From assembly GCF_004365875.1 (NCBI RefSeq), contig NZ_SODF01000002.1, positions 186,001-250,000 on the forward strand: a stretch of DNA of 64,000 bases. Reading direction: 5' to 3'. Positions 24,892 through 33,926 of the stretch are shown in pieces. How positions within the stretch are numbered: the first letter of the stretch is position 1; every line of letters begins with the position of its first letter. This DNA comes from Kribbella kalugense (lineage in GTDB: Bacteria; Actinomycetota; Actinomycetes; Propionibacteriales; Kribbellaceae). The notes beneath the pieces are model-generated. The model ran no database searches. It was not told the DNA's origin and saw nothing but the letters and a program-made list of their open reading frames with translations. Made by a program: the position numbers and the translations under genes.

Positions 24892-25455
24892 ATGTCCGAC
24901 GATTTGTCTCGATCCTTGGCGGCGACCGTGCAGCAGGCGCGGACAGCACTGGATCTGTCCGTGAACGCATTGGCGGAGCGATCCGGGGTGTCCCGCGCGA
25001 TGATCGGCAAGATCGAGCGGGGTGAGGCGCAGCCCACCGCCGTACTGCTGGGAAAGCTTTCAGGTGCGCTCGGTATGACGTTGTCCGAGCTGGTCGCCCG
25101 CGCCGAGAACACGGGCGAGCTGCTCCGCAGAGCGGACGACCAGCCGGTCTGGACGGACCCCGTCACCGGCTATCACCGGCGGGCCGTGTCACCGGTGACG
25201 GACAGCCCGCTCGAGTTGGTCGAGGTGGAGCTGCCCGCGGGCGCGTCGGTCTCGTACCCGGCCGACGCGTACATCTTCAAGTATCAGCAGCTGTGGATCC
25301 TCGACGGACAGCTTCGCTTCCACGAAGGCCCGCAGATCCACGAGCTGCACACCGGCGACTGCCTGCAACTTGGACCGCCCTCGGCGACGACCTTCCACAA
25401 TCCGGGGACGGTCCCCTGCCGCTATCTCGTGGCGCTGGTCAAGGGCCGCGGCTGA
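24892..25455 (+). CDS. XRE family regulator with C-terminal cupin domain
   Basis: This 187-residue protein starts at ATG 24892 (MSDDLSRSLAATVQQAR). Residues ~10-65 are an XRE helix-turn-helix (LSVNALAERSGVSRAMIGKIE). Residues ~105-185 are a cupin sensor domain (ELPAGASVSYP, HTGDCLQLGPPSATTFHNPG). Such HTH-cupin regulators often control metabolism of amino acid-like compounds. It is divergent from the PAT-like acetyltransferase and probably regulates it and itself. Its last 34 bp overlap the 3' end of the convergent monooxygenase. Confidence 0.87.
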   Translation: MSDDLSRSLAATVQQARTALDLSVNALAERSGVSRAMIGKIERGEAQPTAVLLGKLSGALGMTLSELVARAENTGELLRRADDQPVWTDPVTGYHRRAVSPVTDSPLELVEVELPAGASVSYPADAYIFKYQQLWILDGQLRFHEGPQIHELHTGDCLQLGPPSATTFHNPGTVPCRYLVALVKGRG

Positions 25456-26936
25456 AACCATTGCGCGAGCGCGTCCCGCAGACCCTCCTGCTCGGCGACC
25501 CCATCCCGCTCCGCGGCCCAAGCGACGTACCCGTCCGGCCTGATCAGCAACGCGAGTGGAGCCTCACCCTGCGCAGTGACCACCTCAACCCCATCCGGTA
25601 CGACGGCATTGGCGAACGACGAGTCCGGCGTCAGGTCGATCAGCAACGGCCGCGCCGTCCGCATCAGCTCGGCCAATCGCACCGACCCGACCATCAGATC
25701 GGGCGCCCACCGTCCGACGAGCGGATGCTGACCTTCGTAGTACTGGATGTCGGCACCGGAGATCAGGTCCGCGATCCGCTGCACGTTCCGCGGATCATTC
25801 AAGAACTCGCCGAACAGTTGCCGCATCGCGGTGACCTCGTTGCCTGGTGCAATCAACGCGGACTGGGCCTGCGTCTGCATCACTACCCGCTCCCCCACCG
25901 GCCGCCGCTCGGCCTCGTACGTGTCGAGCAGACCCGCCGGCGCCGTACCCTGCACCTCGGCCGCCAGCTTCCACCCGAGGTTGACCGCATCCTGCAGCCC
26001 GAGGTTCAGCCCCGGCCCACCAATCGCGGAATGCACATGCGCAGCATCGCCGACCAGCAACACCCGGCCCGACCGGAAGGTCGAAGCCAACCGACTGTTG
26101 CCGCCGACAAGCCGCCGCATCTGCCGCGCACCCTCACCCGTTGGCTCGACCAACGGTAGGTGTACGCCGAGCACTCGATCGGTGCTCGCCTGCAACTCGG
26201 CGAACGTCATCTCCTCGTCCGGCGGCGTGTCCCACTCGCCGGTGCTGATCGCGGGAAGCCGATCCTTGAACGCCGCCCAGACGAACAGGCCACGCTCCGT
26301 CCGCTGATGCATGAACGGCGGCACCACGCCGTACCCCGGGATCTTGAGCAGGCCGTCCTCGACGTACTCCGGGGACACCGCAGCGCTGCCAGTCCGCGAC
26401 ACCATCTTGTCGTTGGTGACGCCAGGGAAGTCGATCCCGGCCAGCTTGCGGGTGACGCTCTTGCCGCCGTCGGCGCCGACCAGGTACGCGGCTCGTAGCT
26501 CGTACTCCCCGTCCGGCCCGGACAGCGAGACCGTGACCCCGTCCGCGTCCTGGGTGAACCCGATCAGCTCGTGACCGCGCCGGATCTCCACCCCGAGTTC
26601 GAGCGCCCGCTCCTGCAGGACCTCCTCGATGCGGACCTGCGGCACCTGCAGCAGATAGACCGGGTTGTCCTCGAGTAGGTCGAGCCGCAACGGCATCGCG
26701 CCGAAGACGAATCCGGGAGTGGGTTGCGGCGCACCCGTCGTACCGCTCAATCGCTCGAAGAGGCCGCGTCGGTCGAGCATCCGCACGACCTGTCCAACCA
26801 GGCCGTTGGCGCGTGGCACCGTACTGCGTTCCGGCAGTTTCTCGAGCACGATCGGCCGGACTCCGGCCAACCGCAGTTCGCTGGCGAGCATGAGACCGTT
26901 CGGTCCGGCTCCGGCGATGATGACTTCTGCGTCCAT
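25422..26936 (-). CDS. FAD-dependent monooxygenase, aromatic hydroxylase type
   Basis: This ~504-residue protein starts at ATG 26936 (MDAEVIIAGAGPNGLMLA), with GGAGGG eight nt upstream; the upstream extension to 26969 is less likely. It has the GxGxxG ADP-binding motif at the N-terminus, YLVGADGGKSVTRK (DG motif) and VLLVGDAAHVHSAIGGPGLNLGLQD (cited in part; GD motif). These place it among PF01494 polyketide/phenol hydroxylases (RdmE/MhpA-like), using NAD(P)H and O2. It lies 67 bp after a TetR gene on the same strand, so it may belong to a drug-inactivation or aromatic-degradation pair. Confidence 0.88.
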   Translation of the reverse strand: MDAEVIIAGAGPNGLMLASELRLAGVRPIVLEKLPERSTVPRANGLVGQVVRMLDRRGLFERLSGTTGAPQPTPGFVFGAMPLRLDLLEDNPVYLLQVPQVRIEEVLQERALELGVEIRRGHELIGFTQDADGVTVSLSGPDGEYELRAAYLVGADGGKSVTRKLAGIDFPGVTNDKMVSRTGSAAVSPEYVEDGLLKIPGYGVVPPFMHQRTERGLFVWAAFKDRLPAISTGEWDTPPDEEMTFAELQASTDRVLGVHLPLVEPTGEGARQMRRLVGGNSRLASTFRSGRVLLVGDAAHVHSAIGGPGLNLGLQDAVNLGWKLAAEVQGTAPAGLLDTYEAERRPVGERVVMQTQAQSALIAPGNEVTAMRQLFGEFLNDPRNVQRIADLISGADIQYYEGQHPLVGRWAPDLMVGSVRLAELMRTARPLLIDLTPDSSFANAVVPDGVEVVTAQGEAPLALLIRPDGYVAWAAERDGVAEQEGLRDALAQWFQPRPLTSATR

Positions 26937-27003
26937 GACGTTTCCCTCCACTTGGGCATGACTGACCACCCCGGCGACTGACCGGGGATCAAGAAGTTGT
27001 GTG

Positions 27004-27612
27004 CTATTCCGGAACTGGCAGGCCGGCTTCGACCTGGTCGAGCGCCTCCGTCAGCAGGTCGGCGATCGACCGCGGCGGATCGGCCCGCAGCCACTCGGCC
27101 ATCACGACCCCGCGGGCCGCGCCGATGACCTCTGCGACGAGCCGCGGATACAACCCCGACGCGCCGGTCCGGTCGGCGATCGCGGCCGCCAGCTCCTCGC
27201 CGACGCGGGCGTACGCTCGCGCGATCGCACCCTGCAGCGCGGGCTCGGTCATCATCAACCGGATGCCGTTGAGCCACTGCTCGTCCGGTGGCCGCCGCCC
27301 GCCGTGACCCTCCTCGCCGAGCGCGAAGTGGGCCTCGATCGCGGCCCGGATCGCCACCCACAACGGCTCGTCGGCCGGCCGCGCGCGGAGCTCCTCGGCG
27401 ATCTTCAGACTGCGATCGACCTCGCGGGCGGCGATCGCATCGGCCTTGCTGTCGAAGTAGTTGCGGAATGTCCGCAGCGAGACCCCGGCCTCGGCGGCGA
27501 TGTCCTCGATCCGCACCGCGCCGTACCCGCGCTCGACGGCGAGCCGGACCGCCGCCCAGCTCAGCGCGATCCGGGTCTCCTGCTTCTTCCGCTCCCGCAA
27601 TCCTTCGGCCAT
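27004..27612 (-). CDS. TetR family transcriptional regulator
   Basis: This ~202-residue protein starts at ATG 27612 (MAEGLRERKKQETR). The N-terminal helix-turn-helix reads VRIEDIAAEAGVSLRTFRNYFDSK. The C-terminal ligand domain resembles the AcrR-like MftR/TetR_C group, with WLRADPPRSIADLLTEAL. It precedes the FAD monooxygenase on the same strand and is divergent from the TerC-like gene. An imperfect palindrome at 27632-27663 is a likely operator, so autoregulation and control of the monooxygenase are plausible. Confidence 0.9.
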   Translation of the reverse strand: MAEGLRERKKQETRIALSWAAVRLAVERGYGAVRIEDIAAEAGVSLRTFRNYFDSKADAIAAREVDRSLKIAEELRARPADEPLWVAIRAAIEAHFALGEEGHGGRRPPDEQWLNGIRLMMTEPALQGAIARAYARVGEELAAAIADRTGASGLYPRLVAEVIGAARGVVMAEWLRADPPRSIADLLTEALDQVEAGLPVPE

Positions 27613-27631
27613 GACTCGACCGTAACAGAAC

Positions 27632-27663
27632 TTGCCCAAAGAGCAAAGATGCCTTTTAGGCAA
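27632..27663. promoter_or_regulatory. Imperfect palindrome, candidate TetR operator
   Basis: TTGCCCAAAGAG (27632-27643) and CCTTTTAGGCAA (27652-27663) form a 12-bp inverted repeat with 9 matches, around an 8-nt spacer. It lies 20 bp before the TetR start and ~50 bp before the divergent TerC-like gene. Confidence 0.45.
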
Positions 27664-27713
27664 ATTTATCCGAACCCGGGAATCCTTCAGGCCAGGCGTG
27701 GTTGGGTTACGAC

Positions 27714-28922
27714 ATGACGGTGTCCCCGCTGGTCTGGGTGCTGACGTTGCTGGCGATCGTCGGCCTGCTGCTGTTCGACTACTTCTTCCACGTCCGGTCG
27801 GCCCATGTCCCGACGCTCCGCGAGGCCGCGATCTGGTCCGCCCTGTACGTCGGGATCGCGATCATCTTCGGACTCGGCACGCTCGTCATCGGCGGCACCG
27901 AGATGGGTTCGGAGTACTTCGCCGGGTACGTCACGGAGAAGGCGCTGTCGGTCGACAACCTGTTCGTGTTCCTGATCATCATGACCGGCTTCCGGGTGCC
28001 GCGGGAGAACCAGCAGAAGGTGCTGCTGGTCGGGATCGTGGTCAGCCTGATCGCCCGGGCCGCGTTCATCTTCGCCGGCTCCGCACTGCTGCACACCTTC
28101 TCCTGGGTGTTCTACCTGTTCGGGATCGCGCTGCTGCTGACCGCCGGCAACATGCTCAAGCCGGAGACCGAGGAGTCGCACCAGGCGCAGAACATCGTCG
28201 TACGGCTGGCCCGAAGACTCTTCCGGACGAGCGAGGAGTACGACGACGACCGGCTGACCACTGTGGTCAACGGGCGCCGGATGCTGACGCCGATGCTGCT
28301 GGTGATGGTCGCGATCGGCGCCACCGACCTGATGTTCGCGCTCGACTCGATCCCGGCGATCTTCGGCCTGACCCAGAACGTGTACGTCGTGTTCACCGCG
28401 ACCGCGTTCAGCCTGCTCGGCCTGCGGCAACTGTTCTTCCTGCTCGACGGGCTGCTGGACCGGCTGATCTACCTGTCGTTCGGACTGGCCGCGATCCTGA
28501 TGTTCATCGGCGCCAAGCTGATCCTGCACGCACTGCACGAGAACAACCTGCCGTTCGTCAACGGCGGCGACCACGTCGACGTGATGGAGATCAGCACCGG
28601 CCTGTCCCTGGCCGTCATCCTCGTGGTCCTGCTGATCACGATCTTCGCGTCCCTGTTCAGCACCCGCGGCCGAACGGTCACCGCGATGGCCCACATCCGC
28701 CGCGACGCGAACGCCTACCTCGACCCGGAGTACACCGACGACCCGGGCGAGCGCGAGCGCGTCTTCCAGCGACTCCTCCGCGCCCGCGACCACATCACCG
28801 ACCTAGGCCCAAAGGCCAAACAACACGTCCTCAACGAAGCCGACCTCATGGCCCTCTGCCGCCAAGTAGGCGAAGCCCACGCCGAAGCCCACGCAGACCA
28901 CGAAATCCGCCCCTCCCTCTAA
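27714..28922 (+). CDS. TerC/Alx family integral membrane protein
   Basis: This ~402-residue protein starts at ATG 27714 (MTVSPLVWVLTLLAIV) and has about nine transmembrane helices. TerC hallmarks are present: EKALSVDNLFVFLIIM in the first half and ATDLMFALDSIPAIFGLTQN in the second, which supply acidic residues thought to handle metal ions. The cytoplasmic tail of ~80 residues is charged. TerC/Alx proteins export Mn2+ or assist metalation of secreted enzymes; a tellurite role is historical. No ter gene cluster is nearby. A TTG at 27702 is an alternative start. Confidence 0.88.
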   Translation: MTVSPLVWVLTLLAIVGLLLFDYFFHVRSAHVPTLREAAIWSALYVGIAIIFGLGTLVIGGTEMGSEYFAGYVTEKALSVDNLFVFLIIMTGFRVPRENQQKVLLVGIVVSLIARAAFIFAGSALLHTFSWVFYLFGIALLLTAGNMLKPETEESHQAQNIVVRLARRLFRTSEEYDDDRLTTVVNGRRMLTPMLLVMVAIGATDLMFALDSIPAIFGLTQNVYVVFTATAFSLLGLRQLFFLLDGLLDRLIYLSFGLAAILMFIGAKLILHALHENNLPFVNGGDHVDVMEISTGLSLAVILVVLLITIFASLFSTRGRTVTAMAHIRRDANAYLDPEYTDDPGERERVFQRLLRARDHITDLGPKAKQHVLNEADLMALCRQVGEAHAEAHADHEIRPSL

Positions 28923-28932
28923 CCCGCCACGA

Positions 28933-30759
28933 TCAGGCCCTGGGCAGCCAGACGCGCATGGCACCGATCTCTCGGTTCGCCCACGCGTAGTACGGGATGG
29001 CGACCACGTCGACCTCGTCGCCGGTGGAGTCCTGCACGTCCGGCTCGAACGACCAACCGGGTCGATGCCCGGTCCCCGCTTTCCCGCGAGCCTTCAGCAC
29101 AGTCAACCCGCCCAGCAGCTCCGACGCCTCGGCAGTGGGTGCCTCTGGCAACAAGTGCAGGTCGTCGACATTCGCCTGGTTGTCGGCCTGCTCGACCGCA
29201 TAGACGAGCGGCCCACACTCCAGAGCAACACACCCACGGACGGCATCGATGCGTGGATCTGCACCTACTACTCGCGGTGTGAGCGGCAGAACCAGCTCGA
29301 TCTCGGAAGCCTCCACCCGGGCATACCCACCCGCAGCAACCTGGTCACCGTTCACCGTGGCTCCCTCCGCCCAGCTGGGAATGCGGAGCTCGACAACAGT
29401 TGGTTTCGGAGCCGTGATCCGGACCGTGCCGTCCCAGGGGTAGGCGGTTTCCACCTGTAGATCGCCTATCACACCGGTCGCGTACTGGTGGATCTGCACC
29501 GCGTCGTCGGTCGTCGTCGCGAGGTAGCCGTCGAGGCTGGACAGGGTGCGCATGATGTTCGGCGGGCAGCATGCGCAGTCGAACCACCCGCGCCGCCCGA
29601 GCGCCGGACTCCGCCCGTTGTCCGGATACGCCGCCCCGCGCAGCTGGAGCGGGTTGACGTAGAAGTACTCCGTCCCGCTCAACGACACGCCCGCGAGGAA
29701 CCCGTTGTAGAGCATCCGCTCGAGAGCATCGGCGTACGACGCCTCGCCCGTCGCGAGCAGCATCCGCCAGGCCCACTGGATCCCGCCGATCGCCGCACAG
29801 GTCTCGGCGTACGCGCGGTCCGGCGGCAGCTCGTACTCGTCGCCGAACGCCTCACCCTCCCAGCGCGCACCCAGACCGCCGGTGACGTACGTCTTCGTCG
29901 ACCACATGTGGTCGAACTGCCGCTTCAGAGCGTCGAGCAACTCCGCGTCGCCGGTCTCCAGCGCGACATCGGTGGCACCAGCGGCCAGGTAGACCGCGCG
30001 GACCGAGTGCCCCTCGACCGACGTCGCCTCGCGGACCGGGACGCGGTCGGAGAAGTACGCCGGTGCGTGGCCGTGGTTCTCGATGATCCCGTGACCGCGG
30101 GCGTCCACGAACCACTTGGCCAGCTCGAGGTACGCCGCCGTACCGGTTTCTCGATAAAGCTCGACCAGGGCCATCTCGATCACCGGGTGGCCGTCGACGT
30201 CCACGGTCTTGCCGTCGCCGAAGGTCGCGACCAGATGATCGGCGAGCTTGGTCGCCACGTCGAGCAGCGCGCGGTCGCCGGTGCAGCGGACCTGCGCGAC
30301 CGCGGCCTGGATCAGATGGCCGGCGCAGTAGTGCTCATGGCTCCAGACGAGTTGCTGGTAACGGCCCTCGTCGCCGTACCGGAGCTGGACGACCGAGTCG
30401 AGGTAGCCGTCCTCGCGCTGCGCGGCCGAGACGATCGCGGTCAGGTCGCGGATCCGCTTGAGCAGGTCCTCGTCGGGGTTGCGTCCGTACTCCCAGGCGG
30501 CGGCCTCGAGCCATTTGTAGACGTCGGAGTCGGCGAAGACCGGGCCGATCGCCTCGCCTTCGCCGATGCCGGCGGCGAGCCGGAGGTTCTGCAGATTGCC
30601 GGCCTTCTCGAGCTGGTCCTGGCCGCTGGGGATCGCGTCGGCGCCGTTGCGGGCCTGTCGCGGCGACCAGAAGCCGCCGGTGATCGTGGCCTGTCCGAGG
30701 CCGAGCGGGCGTCGGCGGCCCTTCGTCGTGGCGGCGGGGCTGCGAGGGGCTGTGCTCAT
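28933..30759 (-). CDS. GH127 beta-L-arabinofuranosidase-like glycoside hydrolase
   Basis: This 608-residue protein starts at ATG 30759, with CAGGAG upstream. It matches GH127 (former DUF1680): ITGGFWSPRQARNG, FADSDVYKWLEAAAWEYG, REDGYLDSVVQ, and GWFDCACCPPNIMRTLSSL, whose cysteines bind zinc and include the catalytic nucleophile. GH127 enzymes release beta-L-arabinofuranose from plant glycans or related substrates. No signal peptide is present, so it acts on imported oligosaccharides. A LacI-family regulator is divergent, with an operator-like palindrome between. Confidence 0.9.
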   Translation of the reverse strand: MSTAPRSPAATTKGRRRPLGLGQATITGGFWSPRQARNGADAIPSGQDQLEKAGNLQNLRLAAGIGEGEAIGPVFADSDVYKWLEAAAWEYGRNPDEDLLKRIRDLTAIVSAAQREDGYLDSVVQLRYGDEGRYQQLVWSHEHYCAGHLIQAAVAQVRCTGDRALLDVATKLADHLVATFGDGKTVDVDGHPVIEMALVELYRETGTAAYLELAKWFVDARGHGIIENHGHAPAYFSDRVPVREATSVEGHSVRAVYLAAGATDVALETGDAELLDALKRQFDHMWSTKTYVTGGLGARWEGEAFGDEYELPPDRAYAETCAAIGGIQWAWRMLLATGEASYADALERMLYNGFLAGVSLSGTEYFYVNPLQLRGAAYPDNGRSPALGRRGWFDCACCPPNIMRTLSSLDGYLATTTDDAVQIHQYATGVIGDLQVETAYPWDGTVRITAPKPTVVELRIPSWAEGATVNGDQVAAGGYARVEASEIELVLPLTPRVVGADPRIDAVRGCVALECGPLVYAVEQADNQANVDDLHLLPEAPTAEASELLGGLTVLKARGKAGTGHRPGWSFEPDVQDSTGDEVDVVAIPYYAWANREIGAMRVWLPRA

Positions 30760-30776
30760 CGCGCGGCTCCTGAGTT

Positions 30777-30801
30777 AGGAAAATCCGGAACACGTTTTCC
30801 T
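30777..30801. promoter_or_regulatory. Operator-like inverted repeat for the LacI regulator
   Basis: AGGAAAA (30777-30783) and TTTTCCT (30795-30801) are perfect 7-bp arms around an 11-nt centre. It lies 18 bp before the GH127 start. A related motif CTTCCGGAAACTTCGG lies at 30861-30876, just before the LacI gene. Two sites in a divergent region suggest repression of both genes. Confidence 0.5.
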
Positions 30802-30890
30802 GCACGAAGGTAGAGAGCCAAGCGCTGAAGGTCAAGCCCTCACGGCACAGTTCGGCTAGGCTTCCGGAAACTTCGGAAAGGAGTTGCCGG

Positions 30891-31877
30891 ATGCGCTCGC
30901 AACCGCGGATCACGGATGTTGCCGCGTTGGCGGGCGTCGCCACGAGCACGGCGTCCAAGGCGCTCAACGACACCGGTCAGCTCCGCGAAGAGACCCGCGA
31001 GCGGGTACGCCGGGCCGCCGAGCAGCTCGGGTTCACACCGGACAGCCGCGGCCGGGCGCTGTCGTCCGGGCGCAGCTTCACGGTCGGGCTGATCACCACC
31101 GACAGCTCCGGGCGGTTCAGCATCCCGATCATGCTCGGTGCCGAGGACGCACTCAGCGCCGGTGAGATGGCGCTCGTCCTGTGCGACACCCGCGACGACC
31201 CGCTGCGCGAACAGCACTACCTGAAGTCGCTGGTGTCCCGGCGGGTGGACGGCATCATCGTGACCGGCCGCCGGACCGAGCCGCGGGCGCCGATCGACGT
31301 ACCCATCCCGGTCGTCTACGCCTTCAGCCCGTCGACCGATCCGGACGACACCTCGGTGATCGTCGACGATCACGGCGGTTGCGGCTCGACCGTTCGGCAC
31401 CTGCTGTCGCTGGGACGGCAGCGGATCGCACACGTCACCGGGCCGGACTCCCACCACAGCGCCCGGGTCCGCGCCGCGGCCACGGTCGAGGCAGCGGGCG
31501 ACGCGCTGGCCGGCGAGCCGTTGCACGGCGAGTGGAGTGAGCGGTGGGGCCGGCATGCGGTCGACGTACTGCTCCGGACGCAGCCGAGCGTCGACGCGAT
31601 CTCCTGCGGCAGCGACCAGATCGCCCGCGGCGTCTGCGACCGGCTGCGCGAGCTCGGGCGCTCGGTGCCGGACGACATCGCGGTCTCCGGCTACGACAAC
31701 TGGTCGGTGATGGCGCTGGCGAGCCGTCCGCCGCTCACCACGGTCGACATGCAACTCGAGGAACTCGGCCGCCGGACCGCCAACCTGCTCCTCGACGCCA
31801 TCGCCGGCTCGACCCACAGCGGTCCGCTGGAGCTACCGACCCGCCTGATCACCCGGGAATCGACGTTGGGCACCTGA
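30891..31877 (+). CDS. LacI family transcriptional regulator
   Basis: This 328-residue protein starts at ATG 30891 behind AAAGGAG. The N-terminal HTH reads RITDVAALAGVATSTASKAL, followed by the hinge RVRRAAEQLGFTP. The effector domain has the periplasmic-binding-like fold (VDGIIVTGRRTEP, VAVSGYDNWSV-like segment, TTVDMQLEELGRRTANLL). It is divergent from GH127 and is presumably its arabinoside-responsive repressor. The effector is unknown. Confidence 0.92.
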   Translation: MRSQPRITDVAALAGVATSTASKALNDTGQLREETRERVRRAAEQLGFTPDSRGRALSSGRSFTVGLITTDSSGRFSIPIMLGAEDALSAGEMALVLCDTRDDPLREQHYLKSLVSRRVDGIIVTGRRTEPRAPIDVPIPVVYAFSPSTDPDDTSVIVDDHGGCGSTVRHLLSLGRQRIAHVTGPDSHHSARVRAAATVEAAGDALAGEPLHGEWSERWGRHAVDVLLRTQPSVDAISCGSDQIARGVCDRLRELGRSVPDDIAVSGYDNWSVMALASRPPLTTVDMQLEELGRRTANLLLDAIAGSTHSGPLELPTRLITRESTLGT

Positions 31878-31931
31878 AACGTCACCCGTTCGACCGCTGC
31901 TGGTTGCCGAAGCCCGTCTAGATTGAGTCAG

Positions 31932-33110
31932 GTGCTGCGCAAGCTCCTGATTGGCGTAGCGGTGATCGCCACACTCGTGGCGGGGGTGGGCACCGCACGT
32001 CTGGTTCTTGATCCCACCGGTGGCGTCGTGAAGCAGCTGACGTATCTGCGGACCGAGATCGAGGGCGGGGCTGATCGGGCCGCGCAGAAGCAGTTCCCGG
32101 AGGGGTACTTCTTCCTCAACGTGCTCTACGGGCTCAGCTGGGTCCAGGTCGGGCTCGACGACCCGGCGCGGTCCGTCGACGCGACCGCGGAGGTCCGCTG
32201 GGCGCTCGACCGGCTCGCCGCGACGGACGGGACCGCTCCCTTCGACGAGTCGCTGCAACCGCAGTACGGCGTCTTTTACGCGGGGTGGACGAACTGGCTG
32301 CGCGGCGGCCTGATCGCGCTCGGTCACTCCGACGCCGCCGATCTCGACACGTTCACCAGCGAGTCGGTCGAGATCGCGACCGCGTTCCGGACCGCGAGTA
32401 CGCCGTACCTGCCGTCGTACCCAGGTCAGGCCTGGCCGGTCGACTCGGTCGTCGCGATCGCCTCGCTCCGGCAGTACGACGCACTGGTCGCGCCGCGGTT
32501 CGGGCAGATCGCGCGGAACTGGGTCACGGCGGCGAAGACCAAGCTGGACCCGGCGACCGGTCTGCTGCCGCACCAGGTCGCGCCGCAGGTGTCGGGGGCG
32601 CGCGGTTCGTCGCAGGCGATGATCCAGCGGTTCCTGGTGGACATCGATCCGACCTTCGCGCGAACGCAGTACGAGATCTTCAAGGACAAGTTCGTCACCG
32701 GGGTCGGCGTTCGGGAGTACCCGAAGGGGACCGGCGGTAAGGGCGACTCCGACTCGGGGCCGCTGATCCTCGGGATGAGTCTGTCCGCGACCGTGGTCAC
32801 CGTCGGCGCCGCGCGGGTGCACCACGATCCGCTCGCCGGCCGGCTGGCCCGTGAAGGCGAGCTGCTTGGGCTGCCGCTCACCGGGCTCAAGACGAAGCGG
32901 TACCTGTTCGGGGCGGTGCCGATCGGGGACGCGTTCCTCGCCTGGTCCACCTCCGCCCGGCCGCTGGTCGCCCCCGAACAGGCGAAGCTCGACGGCGGCT
33001 CGGGCTGGTGGAGATTGCCCTGGCTGGTGGTGCTGTGGTTGCCGGCCCTGATTCTCTGGGGCGCTCTCCGGCTCAGGCACCGCGGTCGAAGACGGAGGCG
33101 TGCGCATTAG
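31932..33110 (+). CDS. Membrane-anchored protein of unknown function
   Basis: I do not recognise this ~392-residue protein. An N-terminal helix (LLIGVAVIATLVAGVGTA) and a C-terminal helix (LPWLVVLWLPALILWGAL) bracket a ~300-residue region that is probably extracytoplasmic, ending in a basic tail RLRHRGRRRRRAH. The central region has Trp- and Tyr-rich segments (YGVFYAGWTNWLRGG, SYPGQAWPVDSVVAIASL) that recall alpha/alpha-toroid proteins, but this is weak. GTG at 31932 is used; TTG at 31923 is in frame. It is followed after 9 bp by the SpoU methyltransferase gene and is probably co-transcribed with it. Confidence 0.55.
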   Translation: MLRKLLIGVAVIATLVAGVGTARLVLDPTGGVVKQLTYLRTEIEGGADRAAQKQFPEGYFFLNVLYGLSWVQVGLDDPARSVDATAEVRWALDRLAATDGTAPFDESLQPQYGVFYAGWTNWLRGGLIALGHSDAADLDTFTSESVEIATAFRTASTPYLPSYPGQAWPVDSVVAIASLRQYDALVAPRFGQIARNWVTAAKTKLDPATGLLPHQVAPQVSGARGSSQAMIQRFLVDIDPTFARTQYEIFKDKFVTGVGVREYPKGTGGKGDSDSGPLILGMSLSATVVTVGAARVHHDPLAGRLAREGELLGLPLTGLKTKRYLFGAVPIGDAFLAWSTSARPLVAPEQAKLDGGSGWWRLPWLVVLWLPALILWGALRLRHRGRRRRRAH

Positions 33111-33119
33111 GGTGGTCGG

Positions 33120-33926
33120 GTGCAACGGATCTCGTCGCGGAACGCCCGGTTCCAGGTATGGCAGGCGTCGCTGACCAATCGGACCAAGCGGCAGCGGGCC
33201 GGTGAGTTCCTGGTCCAGGGGGTGCGGCCGATTTCTGTTGCCGTCGACAACGGATGGCCGGTGCGGACGGTGATCACCGACGCGTCCCGGCCGTCGTCAC
33301 GGTGGGCGTCGGAGTTGCTGCAGCGGCTGCCGGGGGTCGAGCAGGTCGCGATGGCGCCGGAGTTGCTGGCGGAGCTCGGCGAGAAGGACGATCCCGAGCT
33401 GATCGCCGTACTCGAACTGCCGGCTGATGATCTCGATCGGATCCCGGTCGGGCCCGAGTTCCTCGGGGTCGTCTTCGACCGGCCGACCGGGCCGGGGAAC
33501 ATCGGCTCGATCATCCGGTCCGCGGACGCGTTCGGCGCCGACGGGGTGATCGTCACCGGACACGCGGCCGACATCTACGACCCGAAGGCGGTCCGCGCGA
33601 CGACGGGATCGCTGTTCGCAATTCCCGCCGTACGCGCGGCCTCCCATCGTGAGGTGCTCGACTGGGCCGGCCGATCCGAGGTCCCGATCGTTGTCGTCGG
33701 CACCGACGAGCACGGTTCGGCCAACGTTTACGACTTCGACTTCACCCAGCCGGTGCTGCTGCTGATCGGCAACGAGACCGCCGGTCTGAGCACCGCCTGG
33801 AAGGAAGCCGCCGACCAGCTGGTCCGCATCCCGATCACCGGCTCAGCCAGCTCCCTCAACGCAGCCAACGCCGCAACCGCAGTCCTGTACGAAATCTCCC
33901 GCCAGCGCTCAGGCGGTGCAGAGTAG
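33120..33926 (+). CDS. SpoU/TrmH family RNA 2'-O-methyltransferase
   Basis: This 268-residue protein starts at GTG 33120. The C-terminal SpoU domain carries all three motifs: PTGPGNIGSIIRSADAFGAD, LLIGNETAGLS and IPITGSASSLNAANAATAV. These form the trefoil-knot S-adenosylmethionine site of TrmH/RlmB enzymes. The N-terminal ~100 residues are an L30e-like substrate-binding domain (TKRQRAGEFLVQGVRPI). It methylates a ribose in rRNA or tRNA. Its end overlaps a convergent methyltransferase gene by 18 bp. Confidence 0.9.
   Translation: MQRISSRNARFQVWQASLTNRTKRQRAGEFLVQGVRPISVAVDNGWPVRTVITDASRPSSRWASELLQRLPGVEQVAMAPELLAELGEKDDPELIAVLELPADDLDRIPVGPEFLGVVFDRPTGPGNIGSIIRSADAFGADGVIVTGHAADIYDPKAVRATTGSLFAIPAVRAASHREVLDWAGRSEVPIVVVGTDEHGSANVYDFDFTQPVLLLIGNETAGLSTAWKEAADQLVRIPITGSASSLNAANAATAVLYEISRQRSGGAE

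Noticed and set aside
25422-25455. Frameshift or error at overlapping 3' ends
   Set aside because: Convergent genes overlap by 34 bp here, but both C-termini look normal, so no error is needed.
27714-28922. Tellurite-resistance gene cluster
   Set aside because: Only a single TerC-like gene is present, with no terZABDE neighbours. TerC alone is a general metal-handling membrane protein.
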